A stretch of 64,000 nt of DNA from Rhizophagus irregularis. Lineage: Eukaryota > Glomeromycota > Glomeromycetes > Glomerales > Glomeraceae. The stretch's first letter is position 1. Each line of letters opens with the position of its first letter. A program made the translations under genes and the position numbers. The notes under the pieces were generated by a model. The model was not told where the DNA came from and ran no database searches. It saw only the letters and a list, made by a program, of their open reading frames with translations. The DNA lies in NCBI RefSeq assembly GCF_026210795.1, contig NC_089450.1:2728001-2792000 (forward strand), in the 5' to 3' direction. Of the stretch, positions 32,601 to 45,074 are shown one piece after another.

Positions 32601-35600
32601 TTCTTTCAGTTGGTAAGTTATAAGTTATTTATTTAATTCTATTATATTTATATAATATTTACACTAACTAAATTCTTTACTTAAAAAATCATTCAAATAT
32701 TTTAGAACGTAAGTAATTCTATTATATTTATATAATATTACATATAATTTAAACTAACTAAATTCTTTATTTAAAAAATAATTTTGTAATTTCTTTCAGT
32801 TGGTAAGTTATAAGTAATTCTATTATATTTATATATAATTTAAACTAACTAAATTCTTTATTTAAAAAATTATTCAAATATTTTAGAACGTAAGTAATTC
32901 TATTATATTTATATAATATTTACATATAATTTTAACTAACTAAATTCTTTGTTTAAAAAATTATTTTGTAATTTCTTTTAGTTGGTAAGTTATAAGTCAT
33001 TTATTTAATTCTATTATATTTATATAATATTTACAATAACTAAATCTTTATTTAAAAATTATTCAAATATTTTAGAACGTAAGTAATTCTATTAATATTT
33101 ACATATTATTTACATACAATTTAAATTAACTAAATTCATTATTTAAAAAATCATTCAAATATTTCAGAACGTAAGTAATTCTATTATATTTATATAATAT
33201 TTACATATAATTTAAACTAACTAAATTCTTTATTTAAAAAATAATTTTGTACTTTCTTTTAGTTGGTAAGTTTTAAGTCATTTATTTAATTCCATTATAT
33301 CTATATAATATTTACACTAACTAAATTCTTTACTTAAAAAATCATTCAAATATTTTAGAACGTAAGTAATTCTATTATATTTATATAATATTTACATATA
33401 ATATAAACTAACTAAATTCTTTATTTAAAAAATCATTCAAATATTTTAGAACGTAAGTAATTCTATTATATTTATATAATATTTACATATAATTTAAACT
33501 AACTAAATTCTTTATTTAAAAATCATTCAAATATTTTAGAACGTAAGTAATTCTATTATATTTAAATAATATTTACATATAATTTAAACTAACTAAATTC
33601 TTTATTTAAAAAATCATTCAAATATTTTAGAACGTAAGTAATTCTATTATATTTATATAATATTTACATACAATTTAAACTAACTAACTTCTTTATTTAA
33701 AAAATTATTTTGTAATTTCTTTCAGTTGGTAAATTATAAGTCATTTATTTAATTCTATTATATTTATATAATATTTACATATAATTTAAACTAACTAAAC
33801 TAAATTCTTTATTTAAAAAATAATTTTGTACTTTCTTTTAGTTGGTAAGTTTTAAGTCATTTATTTGATTCCATTATATCTATATAATATTTACACTAAT
33901 TAAATTCTTTACTTAAAAAATCATTCAAATATTTTAGAACGTAAGTAATTTTATTATATTTAAATAATATTTACATATAATTTAAACTAACTAAATTCTT
34001 TATTTAAAAAATAATTTTGTAATTTCTTTCAGTTGGTAAGTTATAAGTAATTCTATTATATTTATATAATATTTACATATAATTTAAACTAACTAAATTC
34101 TTTATTTAAAAAATAATTTTGTAATTTCTTTCAGTTGGTAAGTTATAAGTAATTCTATTATATTTATATAATATTTACATATAATTTAAACTAACTAAAT
34201 TCTTTATTTAAAAAATAATTTTGTAATTTCTTTCAGTTGGTAAGTTATAAGTAATTCTATTATATTTATATAATATTTACATACAATTTAAACTAACTAA
34301 ATTCTTTATTTAAAAAATTATTTTGTAATTTCTTTCAGTTGGTAAATTATAAGTCATTTATTTAATTCTATTATATTTATATAATATTTACATATAATTT
34401 AAACTAACTAAACTAAATTCTTTATTTAAAAAATAATTTTGTACTTTCTTTTAGTTGGTAAGTTTTAAGTCATTTATTTAATTCCATTATATCTATATAA
34501 TATTTACACTAATTAAATTCTTTACTTAAAAAATCATTCAAATATTTTAGAACGTAAGTAATTCTATTATATTTATATAATATTTACATATAATATAAAC
34601 TAACTAAATTCTTTATTTAAAAAATCATTCAAATATTTTAGAACGTAAGTAATTCTATTATATTTATATAATATTTACATATAATTTAAACTAACTAAAT
34701 TCTTTATTTAAAAAATCATTCAAATATTTTAGAACGTAAGTAATTCTATTATATTTAAATAATATTTACATATAATTTAAACTAACTAAATTCTTTATTT
34801 AAAAAATAATTTTGTAATTTCTTTCAGTTGGTAAGTTATAAGTAATTCTATTATATTTATATAATATTTACATACAATTTAAACTAACTAAATTCTTTAT
34901 TTAAACAATTATTTATTTATTAATATAGGGAGTATGTTATTCATTTAATTCTATTATATTTATATAATATTTACATGTAATTTAAAACTAACTAAATTAT
35001 TTAAAAAATTATTTTATAATTTCTTTTAGTTGGTAAGTTATAAGTCATTTATTTAATTCTATTATATTTATATAATATTTACATGTGATTTAAACTGACT
35101 AAATTCTTTAATTAAATAATTATTCAAATATTTTAGAACGTAAGTAATTCTATTACTGATATTTATATAATATTTACATATAATTTAAACTAACTAAATT
35201 CTTTATTTAAAAAATCATCCAAATATTTTAGAACGTAAGTAATTCTATTATATTTATATAATATTTTGCATATAATTTAAACTAACTAAATTCTTTATTT
35301 AAAAAATCATCCAAATATTTTAGAACGTAAGTAATTCTATTATATTTATATAATATTTTACATATAATTTAAACTAACTAAATTCTTTATTTAAAAAATC
35401 ATTTTGTAATTTCTTTAAGTTGGTAAGTTATAAGTTATTTATTTAATTCTATTATATTAATATAATATTTACATATAATTTAAACTAACTAAATTCTTTA
35501 TTTAAAAAATCATTCAAATATTTTAGAACGTAAGTAATTCTATTATATTTATATAATATTTACATGTAATTTAAAACTAACTAAATTATTTAAAAAATTA

Positions 35601-38600
35601 TTTTATAATTTCTTTTAGTTGGTAAGTTATAAGTCATTTATTTAATTCTATTATATTTATATAATATTTACATGTGATTTAAACTAACTAAATTCTTTAT
35701 TTAAATAATTATTCAAATATTTTAGAACGTAAGTAATTCTATTACTGATATTTATATAATATTTACATATAATTTAAACTAACTAAATTCTTTATTTAAA
35801 AAATCATCCAAATATTTTAGAACGTAAGTAATTCTATTATATTTATATAATATTTTACATATAATTTAAACTAACTAAATTCTTTATTTAAAAAATCATT
35901 TTGTAATTTCTTTAAGTTGGTAAGTTATAAGTTATTTATTTAATTCTATTATATTTATATAATATTTACACTAACTAAATTCTTTACTTAAAAAATCATT
36001 CAAATATTTTAGAACGTAAGTAATTCTATTATATTTATATAATATTACATATAATTTAAACTAACTAAATTCTTTATTTAAAAAATCATTTTGTAATTTC
36101 TTTAAGTTGGTAAGTTATAAGTTATTTATTTAATTCTATTATATTTATATAATATTTACATATAATTTAAACTAACTAAATTCTTTATTTAAAAAATCAT
36201 TCAAATATTTTAGAACGTAAGTAATTCTATTATATTTATATAATATTTACACTAACTAAATTCTTTACTTAAAAAATTATTTATTTAATAATATAGGGAG
36301 TATGTTATTCATTTAATTCTATTATATTTATATAATATTACATATAATTTAAACTAACTAAATTCTTAATTTAAAAAATTATTCAAATATTTTAGAACGT
36401 AAGTAATTCTATTATATTTATATAATATTTACATATATTTAAACTAACTAAATTCTTTATTTAAAAAATTATTTATTTAATAATATAGGAAGTATGTTAT
36501 AAGTTATATTTAATTCTATTATATAATATTTACAAATAATTTAACTAACTAAATCCTTTATTTAAAAAATAATTTTGTAATTTCTTTTAGTTGGTAAGTT
36601 TTAAGTCATTTATTTAATTCCATTATATCTATATAATATTTACAATAACTGAATTCTTTGCTTAAAAAATTATTCAAATATTTTAGAACGTAAGTAATTC
36701 TATTATATTTATATAATATTTACATATAATTTAAACTAACTAAATTCTTTATTTAAAAAATAATTTTGTAATTTCTTTCAGTTGGTAAGTTATAAGTTAT
36801 TTATTTAATTCTATTATATTTATATAATATTTACACTAACTAAATTCTTTACTTAAAAAATCATTCAAATATTTTAGAACGTAAGTAATTCTATTATATT
36901 TATATAATATTACATATAATTTAAACTAACTAAATTCTTTATTTAAAAAATCATTTTGTAATTTCTTTAAGTTGGTAAGTTATAAGTTATTTATTTAATT
37001 CTATTATATTTATATAATATTTACATATAATTTAAACTAACTAAATTCTTTATTTAAAAAATCATTCAAATATTTTAGAACGTAAGTAATTCTATTATAT
37101 TTATATAATATTTACACTAACTAAATTCTTTACTTAAAAAATTATTTATTTAATAATATAGGGAGTATGTTATTCATTTAATTCTATTATATTTATATAA
37201 TATTACATATAATTTAAACTAACTAAATTCTTAATTTAAAAAATTATTCAAATATTTTAGAACGTAAGTAATTCTATTATATTTATATAATATTTACATA
37301 TATTTAAACTAACTAAATTCTTTATTTAAAAAATTATTTATTTAATAATATAGGAAGTATGTTATAAGTTATATTTAATTCTATTATATAATATTTACAA
37401 ATAATTTAACTAACTAAATCCTTTATTTAAAAAATAATTTTGTAATTTCTTTTAGTTGGTAAGTTTTAAGTCATTTATTTAATTCCATTATATCTATATA
37501 ATATTTACAATAACTGAATTCTTTGCTTAAAAAATTATTCAAATATTTTAGAACGTAAGTAATTCTATTATATTTATATAATATTTACATATAATTTAAA
37601 CTAACTAAATTCTTTATTTAAAAAATAATTTTGTAATTTCTTTCAGTTGGTAAGTTATAAGTTATTTATTTAATTCTATTATATTTATATAATATTTACA
37701 CTAACTAAATTCTTTACTTAAAAAATCATTCAAATATTTTAGAACGTAAGTAATTCTATTATATTTATATAATATTACATATAATTTAAACTAACTAAAT
37801 TCTTTATTTAAAAAATAATTTTGTAATTTCTTTCAGTTGGTAAGTTATAAGTAATTCTATTATATTTATATATAATTTAAACTAACTAAATTCTTTATTT
37901 AAAAAATTATTCAAATATTTTAGAACGTAAGTAATTCTATTATATTTATATAATATTTACATATAATTTTAACTAACTAAATTCTTTATTTAAAAAATTA
38001 TTTTGTAATTTCTTTTAGTTGGTAAGTTATAAGTCATTTATTTAATTCTATTATATTTATATAATATTTACAATAACTAAATCTTTATTTAAAAATTATT
38101 CAAATATTTTAGAACGTAAGTAATTCTATTAATATTTACATATTATTTACATACAATTTAAATTAACTAAATTCATTATTTAAAAAATTATTCAAATATT
38201 TCAGAACGTAAGTAATTCTATTATATTTATATAATATTTACATATAATTTAACTAACTAAATTCTTTATTTAAAAAATAATTTTGTACTTTCTTTTAGTT
38301 GGTAAGTTTTAAGTCATTTATTTAATTCCATTATATCTATATAATATTTACACTAATTAAATTCTTTACTTAAAAAATCATTCAAATATTTTAGAACGTA
38401 AGTAATTCTATTATATTTATATAATATTTACATATAATATAAACTAACTAAATTCTTTATTTAAAAAATCATTCAAATATTTTAGAACGTAAGTAATTCT
38501 ATTATATTTATATAATATTTACATACAATTTAAACTAACTAAATTCTTTATTTAAAAAATCATTCAAATATTTTAGAACGTAAGTAATTCTATTATATTT

Positions 38601-41600
38601 AAATAATATTTACATATAATTTAAACTAACTAAACTAAATTCTTTATTTAAAAAATAATTTTGTACTTTCTTTTAGTTGGTAAGTTTTAAGTCATTTATT
38701 TAATTCCATTATATCTATATAATATTTACACTAATTAAATTCTTTACTTAAAAAATCATTCAAATATTTTAGAACGTAAGTAATTCTATTATATTTATAT
38801 AATATTTACATATAATATAAACTAACTAAATTCTTTATTTAAAAAATCATTCAAATATTTTAGAACGTAAGTAATTCTATTATATTTATATAATATTTAC
38901 ATATAATATAAACTAACTAAATTCTTTATTTAAAAAATCATTCAAATATTTTAGAACGTAAGTAATTCTATTATATTTATATAATATTTACATACAATTT
39001 AAACTAACTAAATTCTTTATTTAAAAAATCATTCAAATATTTTAGAACGTAAGTAATTCTATTATATTTAAATAATATTTACATATAATTTAAACTAACT
39101 AAACTAAATTCTTTATTTAAAAAATAATTTTGTACTTTCTTTTAGTTGGTAAGTTTTAAGTCATTTATTTAATTCCATTATATCTATATAATATTTACAC
39201 TAATTAAATTCTTTACTTAAAAAATCATTCAAATATTTTAGAACGTAAGTAATTCTATTATATTTATATAATATTTACATATAATATAAACTAACTAAAT
39301 TCTTTATTTAAAAAATCATTCAAATATTTTAGAACGTAAGTAATTCTATTATATTTAAATAATATTTACATATAATTTAAACTAACTAAATTCTTTATTT
39401 AAAAAATCATTCAAATATTTTAGAACGTAAGTAATTCTATTATATTTATATAATATTTACATATAATTTAAACTAACTAAATTCTTTATTTAAAAAATAA
39501 TTTTGTAATTTCTTTCAGTTGGTAAGTTATAAGTTATTTATTTAATTCTATTATATTTATATAATATTTACATATAATTTAAACTAAATTCTTTATTTAA
39601 AAAATAATTTTGTACTTTCTTTTAGTTGGTAAGTTTTAAGTCATTTATTTAATTCCATTATATCTATATAATATTTACACTAACTAAATTCTTTACTTAA
39701 AAAATCATTCAAATATTTTAGAACGTAAGTAATTCTATTATATTTATATAATATTTACATATAATATAAACTAACTAAATTCTTTATTTAAAAAATCATT
39801 CAAATATTTTAGAACGTAAGTAATTCTATTATATTTATATAATATTTACATACAATTTAAACTAACTAAATTCTTTATTTAAAAAATCATTCAAATATTT
39901 TAGAACGTAAGTAATTCTATTATATTTAAATAATATTTACATACAATTTAAACTAACTAAATTCTTTATTTAAACAATTATTTATTTAATAATATAGGGA
40001 GTATGTTATTCATTTAATTCTATTATATTTATATAATATTTACATGTAATTTAAAACTAACTAAATTATTTAAAAAATTATTTTATAATTTCTTTTAGTT
40101 GGTAAGTTATAAGTCATTTATTTAATTCTATTATATTTATATAATATTTACATGTGATTTAAACTAACTAAATTCTTTATTTAAATAATTATTCAAATAT
40201 TTTAGAACGTAAATAATTCTATTACTGATATTTATATAATATTTACATATAATTTAAACTAACTAAATTCTTTATTTAAAAAATCATCCAAATATTTTAG
40301 AACGTAAGCAATTCTATTATATTTATATAATATTTTACATATAATTTAAACTAACTAAATTCTTTATTTAAAAAATCATTTTGTAATTTCTTTAAGTTAT
40401 AAGTTATTTATTTAATTCTATTATATTAATATTTAATTCTATTATATTAATATAATATTTACATATAATTTAAACTAACTAAATTCTTTATTTAAAAAAT
40501 CATTCAAATATTTTAGAACGTAAGTAATTCTATTATATTTATATAATATTTACACTAACTAAATTCTTTACTTAAAAAATTATTTATTTAATAATATAGG
40601 GAGTATGTTATTCATTTAATTCTATTATATTTATATAATATTACATATAATTTAAACTAACTAAATTCTTAATTTAAAAAATTATTCAAATATTTTAGAA
40701 CGTAAGTAATCCTATTATATTTATATAATATTTACATATATTTAAACTAACTAAATTCTTTATTTAAAAAATTATTTATTTAATAATATAGGAAGTATGT
40801 TATAAGTTATATTTAATTCTATTATATAATATTTACAAATAATTTAACTAACTAAATCCTTTATTTAAAAAATAATTTTGTAATTTCTTTTAGTTGGTAA
40901 GTTTTAAGTCATTTATTTAATTCCATTATATCTATATAATATTTACAATAACTGAATTCTTTGCTTAAAAAATTATTCAAATATTTTAGAACGTAAGTAA
41001 TTCTATTATATTTATATAATATTTACATATAATTTAAACTAACTAAATTCTTTATTTAAAAAATAATTTTGTAATTTCTTTCAGTTGGTAAGTTATAAGT
41101 TATTTATTTAATTCTATTATATTTATATAATATTTACATATAATTTAAACTAAATTCTTTATTTAAAAAATTATTTTGTAATTTCTTTTAGTTGGTAAGT
41201 TATAAGTCATTTATTTAATTCTATTATATCTATATAATATTTACACCAACTAAATCTTTATTTAAAAAATTATTCAAATATTTTAGAACGTAAGAAATTC
41301 TATTATATTTATATAATATTTACATATAATTTAAACTAACTAAATTATTAAAAAATCATTTAAAATATTTTAGCCTGTAAGTACTTTAATTATGATAATT
41401 CTATATTTTTTATATTTAATTTATTATAATTATATAAAATTTACTCATTAAATTTTTTTAAAAATTTTGCTAATTTTTTTAGTTGGTAAGTTATAAGTTA
41501 TTATATGCTATTTATTTTAAATTTAAATTAATTAATTATTTTTTACATTAAAATCTTATAATTTCATTTAGAGTAAGTATGATAAGTATTATTTAATATT

Positions 41601-44245
41601 TAAATTTTTAATTGTAAATTTTATTTTAAATTTTAAATTTTAATTTAATTTCATTTTTATATTTAAAGATTTGGTACTAGTGAAAGTAAAATTGTGGATC
41701 AATTTATTTCTAAAAATAAATTAAAATGGGTTCCTTATAATAAATTTAAAAATATTGAATATATTGATAAAGGAGGATTTGGTACTATATATAAAGCTAA
41801 ATATAAAAGTATTGAAGTAATTTTTAAATATTTTGATTATCTTAATAATTCAGATGAAAGTTTGAATGAACTTTTAAATGAAGTATGATTAAATATTATT
41901 ATTTTTTTTTTAATATTATAATTTATTTATATTAATTAATTAATTATAATTTTTTTATAGTGGAAAATTATTAATTCATGTGGAATTATTAAAATATATG
42001 GATTTACGAAAGATCCAGTTACTTTGAATTATGTATTAATAATGGAATATATCAATAAGGGTAGTTTAAAAAGATGTTTAACAAAAATAACAAAAAATTG
42101 GAAACAAAAATTATTTTATTTATATCAAATTATTAAGGGTCTTAATGATATTCATGAAAAAGATCTTATTCATTATAGCTTACATAATGGTAATATTTTA
42201 TGTAACAAATATGAATGTAAAGAGGATATATATGGAATTTTTATTAGTGATTATTTAGGATTATATCAACTTGCCAAATCTTTTTTAAAAGAAAATGATA
42301 TCTATGGAGTTTTACCATTTATAGCACCTGAAATTTTAAGAGGTCAACCTTATACTCAAGCTAGTGATATATATTGTTTTTCAATAATTATGTGGGAATT
42401 TACATCTAAAATTCTACCATTTAATGATAAAGCACATGATCTTCAACTTGCTTTAAGTATTTGTAAAGGTGAACGTCCTGAAATTATTGAAAATATTCCA
42501 CAATGTTATATAGATTTAATGAAAAAATGCTGGGATGAAGATCCATTAAAAAGGCCATCTTCTAAAGAAGTTTTAAATATCATTGAAAATTGGATTTTTC
42601 GTCCTGAGAATAAGAAAATTGAAGATATTAATGAAGAATTAAAAAGCAATATTATGGAATTTATAAATGCACCAATTAAGCATAATAATCTAATTGTAAA
42701 ATCTCATCCAAAAGCATGCTATACGAGTCATTTACTTGATTTTACCAGTGAAGAATTAAATGAAATTCTGGAACTAGAAGATTCTCAAGGATTTCTTAAA
42801 TTTTTGGAACAAAAATATCAAAGTTCTCAAAATGAGTTTGATTATCACTCCATAAAACCGAAAATAAAGTGGGTTTCATATTCACAAATTAAAAATTTAA
42901 AAAAAATAGCAGAAGGAGGATTTGGTATTGTTTATAAAGCTTTAATTAATGGAGACATTGTTGCTATAAAAAAAGTTTTATATTCTCAAGAACCAAATAA
43001 ATATTTTTTAAATGAGGTAATTAATTTTTAAATTTATTTTTTTTAAAAATATTTAATATACTAATTTAAATTATAAAATTTTAGTTCAAATCACTTTATC
43101 AATGTTATGATAGTAAATTTGAATATATTATTAAATGTCATGGTATCACAAAAGATCCTATAACAAAAGAATTTATGTTTATAATGAAATATGCAAATGG
43201 AGGAGATTTACATAATTATTTACAAAAAAATTTTGCAGAGATTACATGGAAGAAAAAATTGCACATTTTGTGGCGAATTTCAGATGGGTATTTATAAATT
43301 AATGTTAATTAATAATGATTTTAAAATTATTTAAATAAAATTTTATTAATAACCAATTTTTTATTTTAGACTTCAAACTATTCATGAAAAAGATTTCGTA
43401 CATCGAGATTTTCATAGTGGAAATATATTGGTTGAAATAATTGAAAATGATTCATGCAAAATAGATCAATATCTAATTGGAGATTTAGGATTATCACAGC
43501 CTGCAAATGAAATTCCACATGATAGTAGTATATATGGAGTAATACCTTATATTGCACCAGAAATATTTAAAGGCGTCAAATTTTCTAAATCATCTGATAT
43601 TTATTGTATGGGCATGATTATGTGGGAATTAACAACTGGCTGTAAACCTTTTGCTAATGTTGAACATGATGTTGATTTAATTTATAAAATTATTGATGGA
43701 AAACGGCCTAATATTACTGACGACACTCCCGAAGATTTTGCTAATTTAATGAAAAAATGTTGGAATCCTGATCCTAAAAAGAGACCTTCAGCAACGGATG
43801 TTTGTGAAATTTTTAATTCTTGGTCAAATATGGAAATGGATGCTGAATATTTTAAACAAGCTGAAGAAATAAGATTAGAATTAATAAAATCAAAAATGCT
43901 TGGACCAGATTTTAATGAAAAACCTCATCCAAAAGCAATTTATACAAGTAGATCATTAAGTTCTTTAACTGGTTCACCTTCAATTATAACGTTAAATACG
44001 AAATCAAGTATGTAAACATTATTTTTTATACAAATTTGGACAATACTTACAACATTTTAACATTTAATAATTATTATCATCTTAGATAATAAACTTATTG
44101 AAGAATCTGAAGAATCAATCAACAATGAAGGTATTAAGTTATTTTTTAATTATAATAATCAGTACATAAAGGAATTTATTAATTACTTGATTCCTTTTCT
44201 TTAGAATATATTACAACAGAATATGAGTTTGATATATATAAATGA
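29677..44245 (+). CDS. Tandem pseudokinase-kinase with a 5' micro-exon array
   Basis: The kinase exons are 41669-41882, 41961-43016, 43085-43287, 43370-44007, 44086-44130 and 44205-44245; together they are 2197 nt, frame-consistent and end in TGA. Domain 1 has KGGFGTIYKA (41769-41798) and a retained Lys in VIFK, but its catalytic loop reads HYS (42171-42179) where HRD is expected and DYLG replaces DFG, so it is a predicted pseudokinase. Domain 2 has GGFGIVYKA, VAIKK, HRDFHSGN (from 43401) and DLG (43482), with YIAPE and KRPSA, so it should be active. The HPKA(C/I)YTS motif after each domain is typical of Glomeromycotina TKL-like kinases. Upstream, candidate exons 29677-29698 (MGQSNDK) and 29791-29814 plus about 120 3-nt microexons and a 1-nt exon at 41572 give a continuous frame. 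The kinase part is solid; the 5' part is a model. Confidence 0.7.
29903..41572 (+). repeat. 11.7 kb array of ~120 introns with 3-nt microexons
   Basis: Every unit has the form ...TAG-NNN-GTAAGT... The dominant junctions are TTTTAG-AAC-GTAAGTAATTC, TTTC(A)AG-TTG-GTAAGTTATAAG and ATATAG-GGA(or GAA)-GTATGTTAT. Divergent edge units have CTC (29903-29905), CTG (29987), AAA (30094), ATT (30169), GGT (30275) and CCT (41374). Introns are roughly 70-110 nt (88 in the commonest type). Most carry a hairpin TATTATA-TTTA-TATAATA near the donor and an ACTAACTAAA branch-site word, then a T-rich acceptor. I counted about 120 junctions by hand, with one broken unit near 40394. The last junction (41570-41574) leaves a single A. 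Higher-order duplications of 865 bp and about 5.04 kb are visible. It may be a true micro-exon region, a set of recursive-splice points within one long intron, or a satellite derived from an intron; the conserved 3-nt spacing favours the first two. Confidence 0.85.
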
Positions 44246-45074
44246 AATCTAAAGGTACAATTGAAATTTTTCTATTATTGCTTTTTAATAATTGTTTTGG
44301 CATATTCAGTATCAAGATAAGATTTCAGAAGTAATCAAATAAATCCAAGGAAACAAGATGCAACTGAAGATTTTACCAAATAAATTTTTTTATCATTTTT
44401 ATTTTATTTTATTTTATTTTATTTTTTTTAATGCATATTAAAGTTAGTAACAATGCTAACACAGAATCTTATGAATAGAAACTTTTGTAATCATGTTCTG
44501 CTTTTATTTAAGTTATTTATTTATTTTTCTTTTTTTATAGAAAATTTATTTATTATTACAAAATAAAGATTATAACTAGTCAAAATTGTAAATTTTAAAA
44601 TTCTCACTAGTTGCTATAATTTTAACATCATATTATTTATTATCATTACCCCATGTGTTTAGCTACAAAAATTTATTGCAATTCTAGGAAAATTTTCAAA
44701 TTTGATTTTTATTTACTGCATTTATATGTTTGATAAAGAGCCAATATCTCAAAATAGATTACATCAACAAAAAACTATGTATTAAACAATTATATGGACA
44801 TATAAAAGAAATTTTTTAATTTTATTAATAAGAATATGAATACATAGCTTAAATATTATTATTTTAATATTTTCATCATTTTTATCTAAGCTATTTTCTT
44901 CATCATATATAACAATTACTAAAGAAAGTGATTTTTGTGGTACACGATTATGAAAAGGACTCTAATTCTTCCAGAAGTAAATTAAATCGTATGGTAAATA
45001 TATGATATAATATTAGTTCATTAATATTTTGTTAATATTTTATAACCGTTTCTAATGCTTACTTTTCGCTCCAC
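44246..45074. other. 3' flank of the kinase gene; no gene seen
   Basis: AT-rich, with a TTTTATTTTATTTTATTTTA run at about 44400 and AATAAA-like words suited to polyadenylation near 44560. No ORF was supported. Confidence 0.5.

Noticed and set aside
29903-41572. CRISPR array or simple centromeric satellite
   Set aside because: There is no repeat/spacer alternation with unique spacers and the host is eukaryotic. A plain satellite would not be expected to keep AG-NNN-GT spacing across sequence-divergent unit types.
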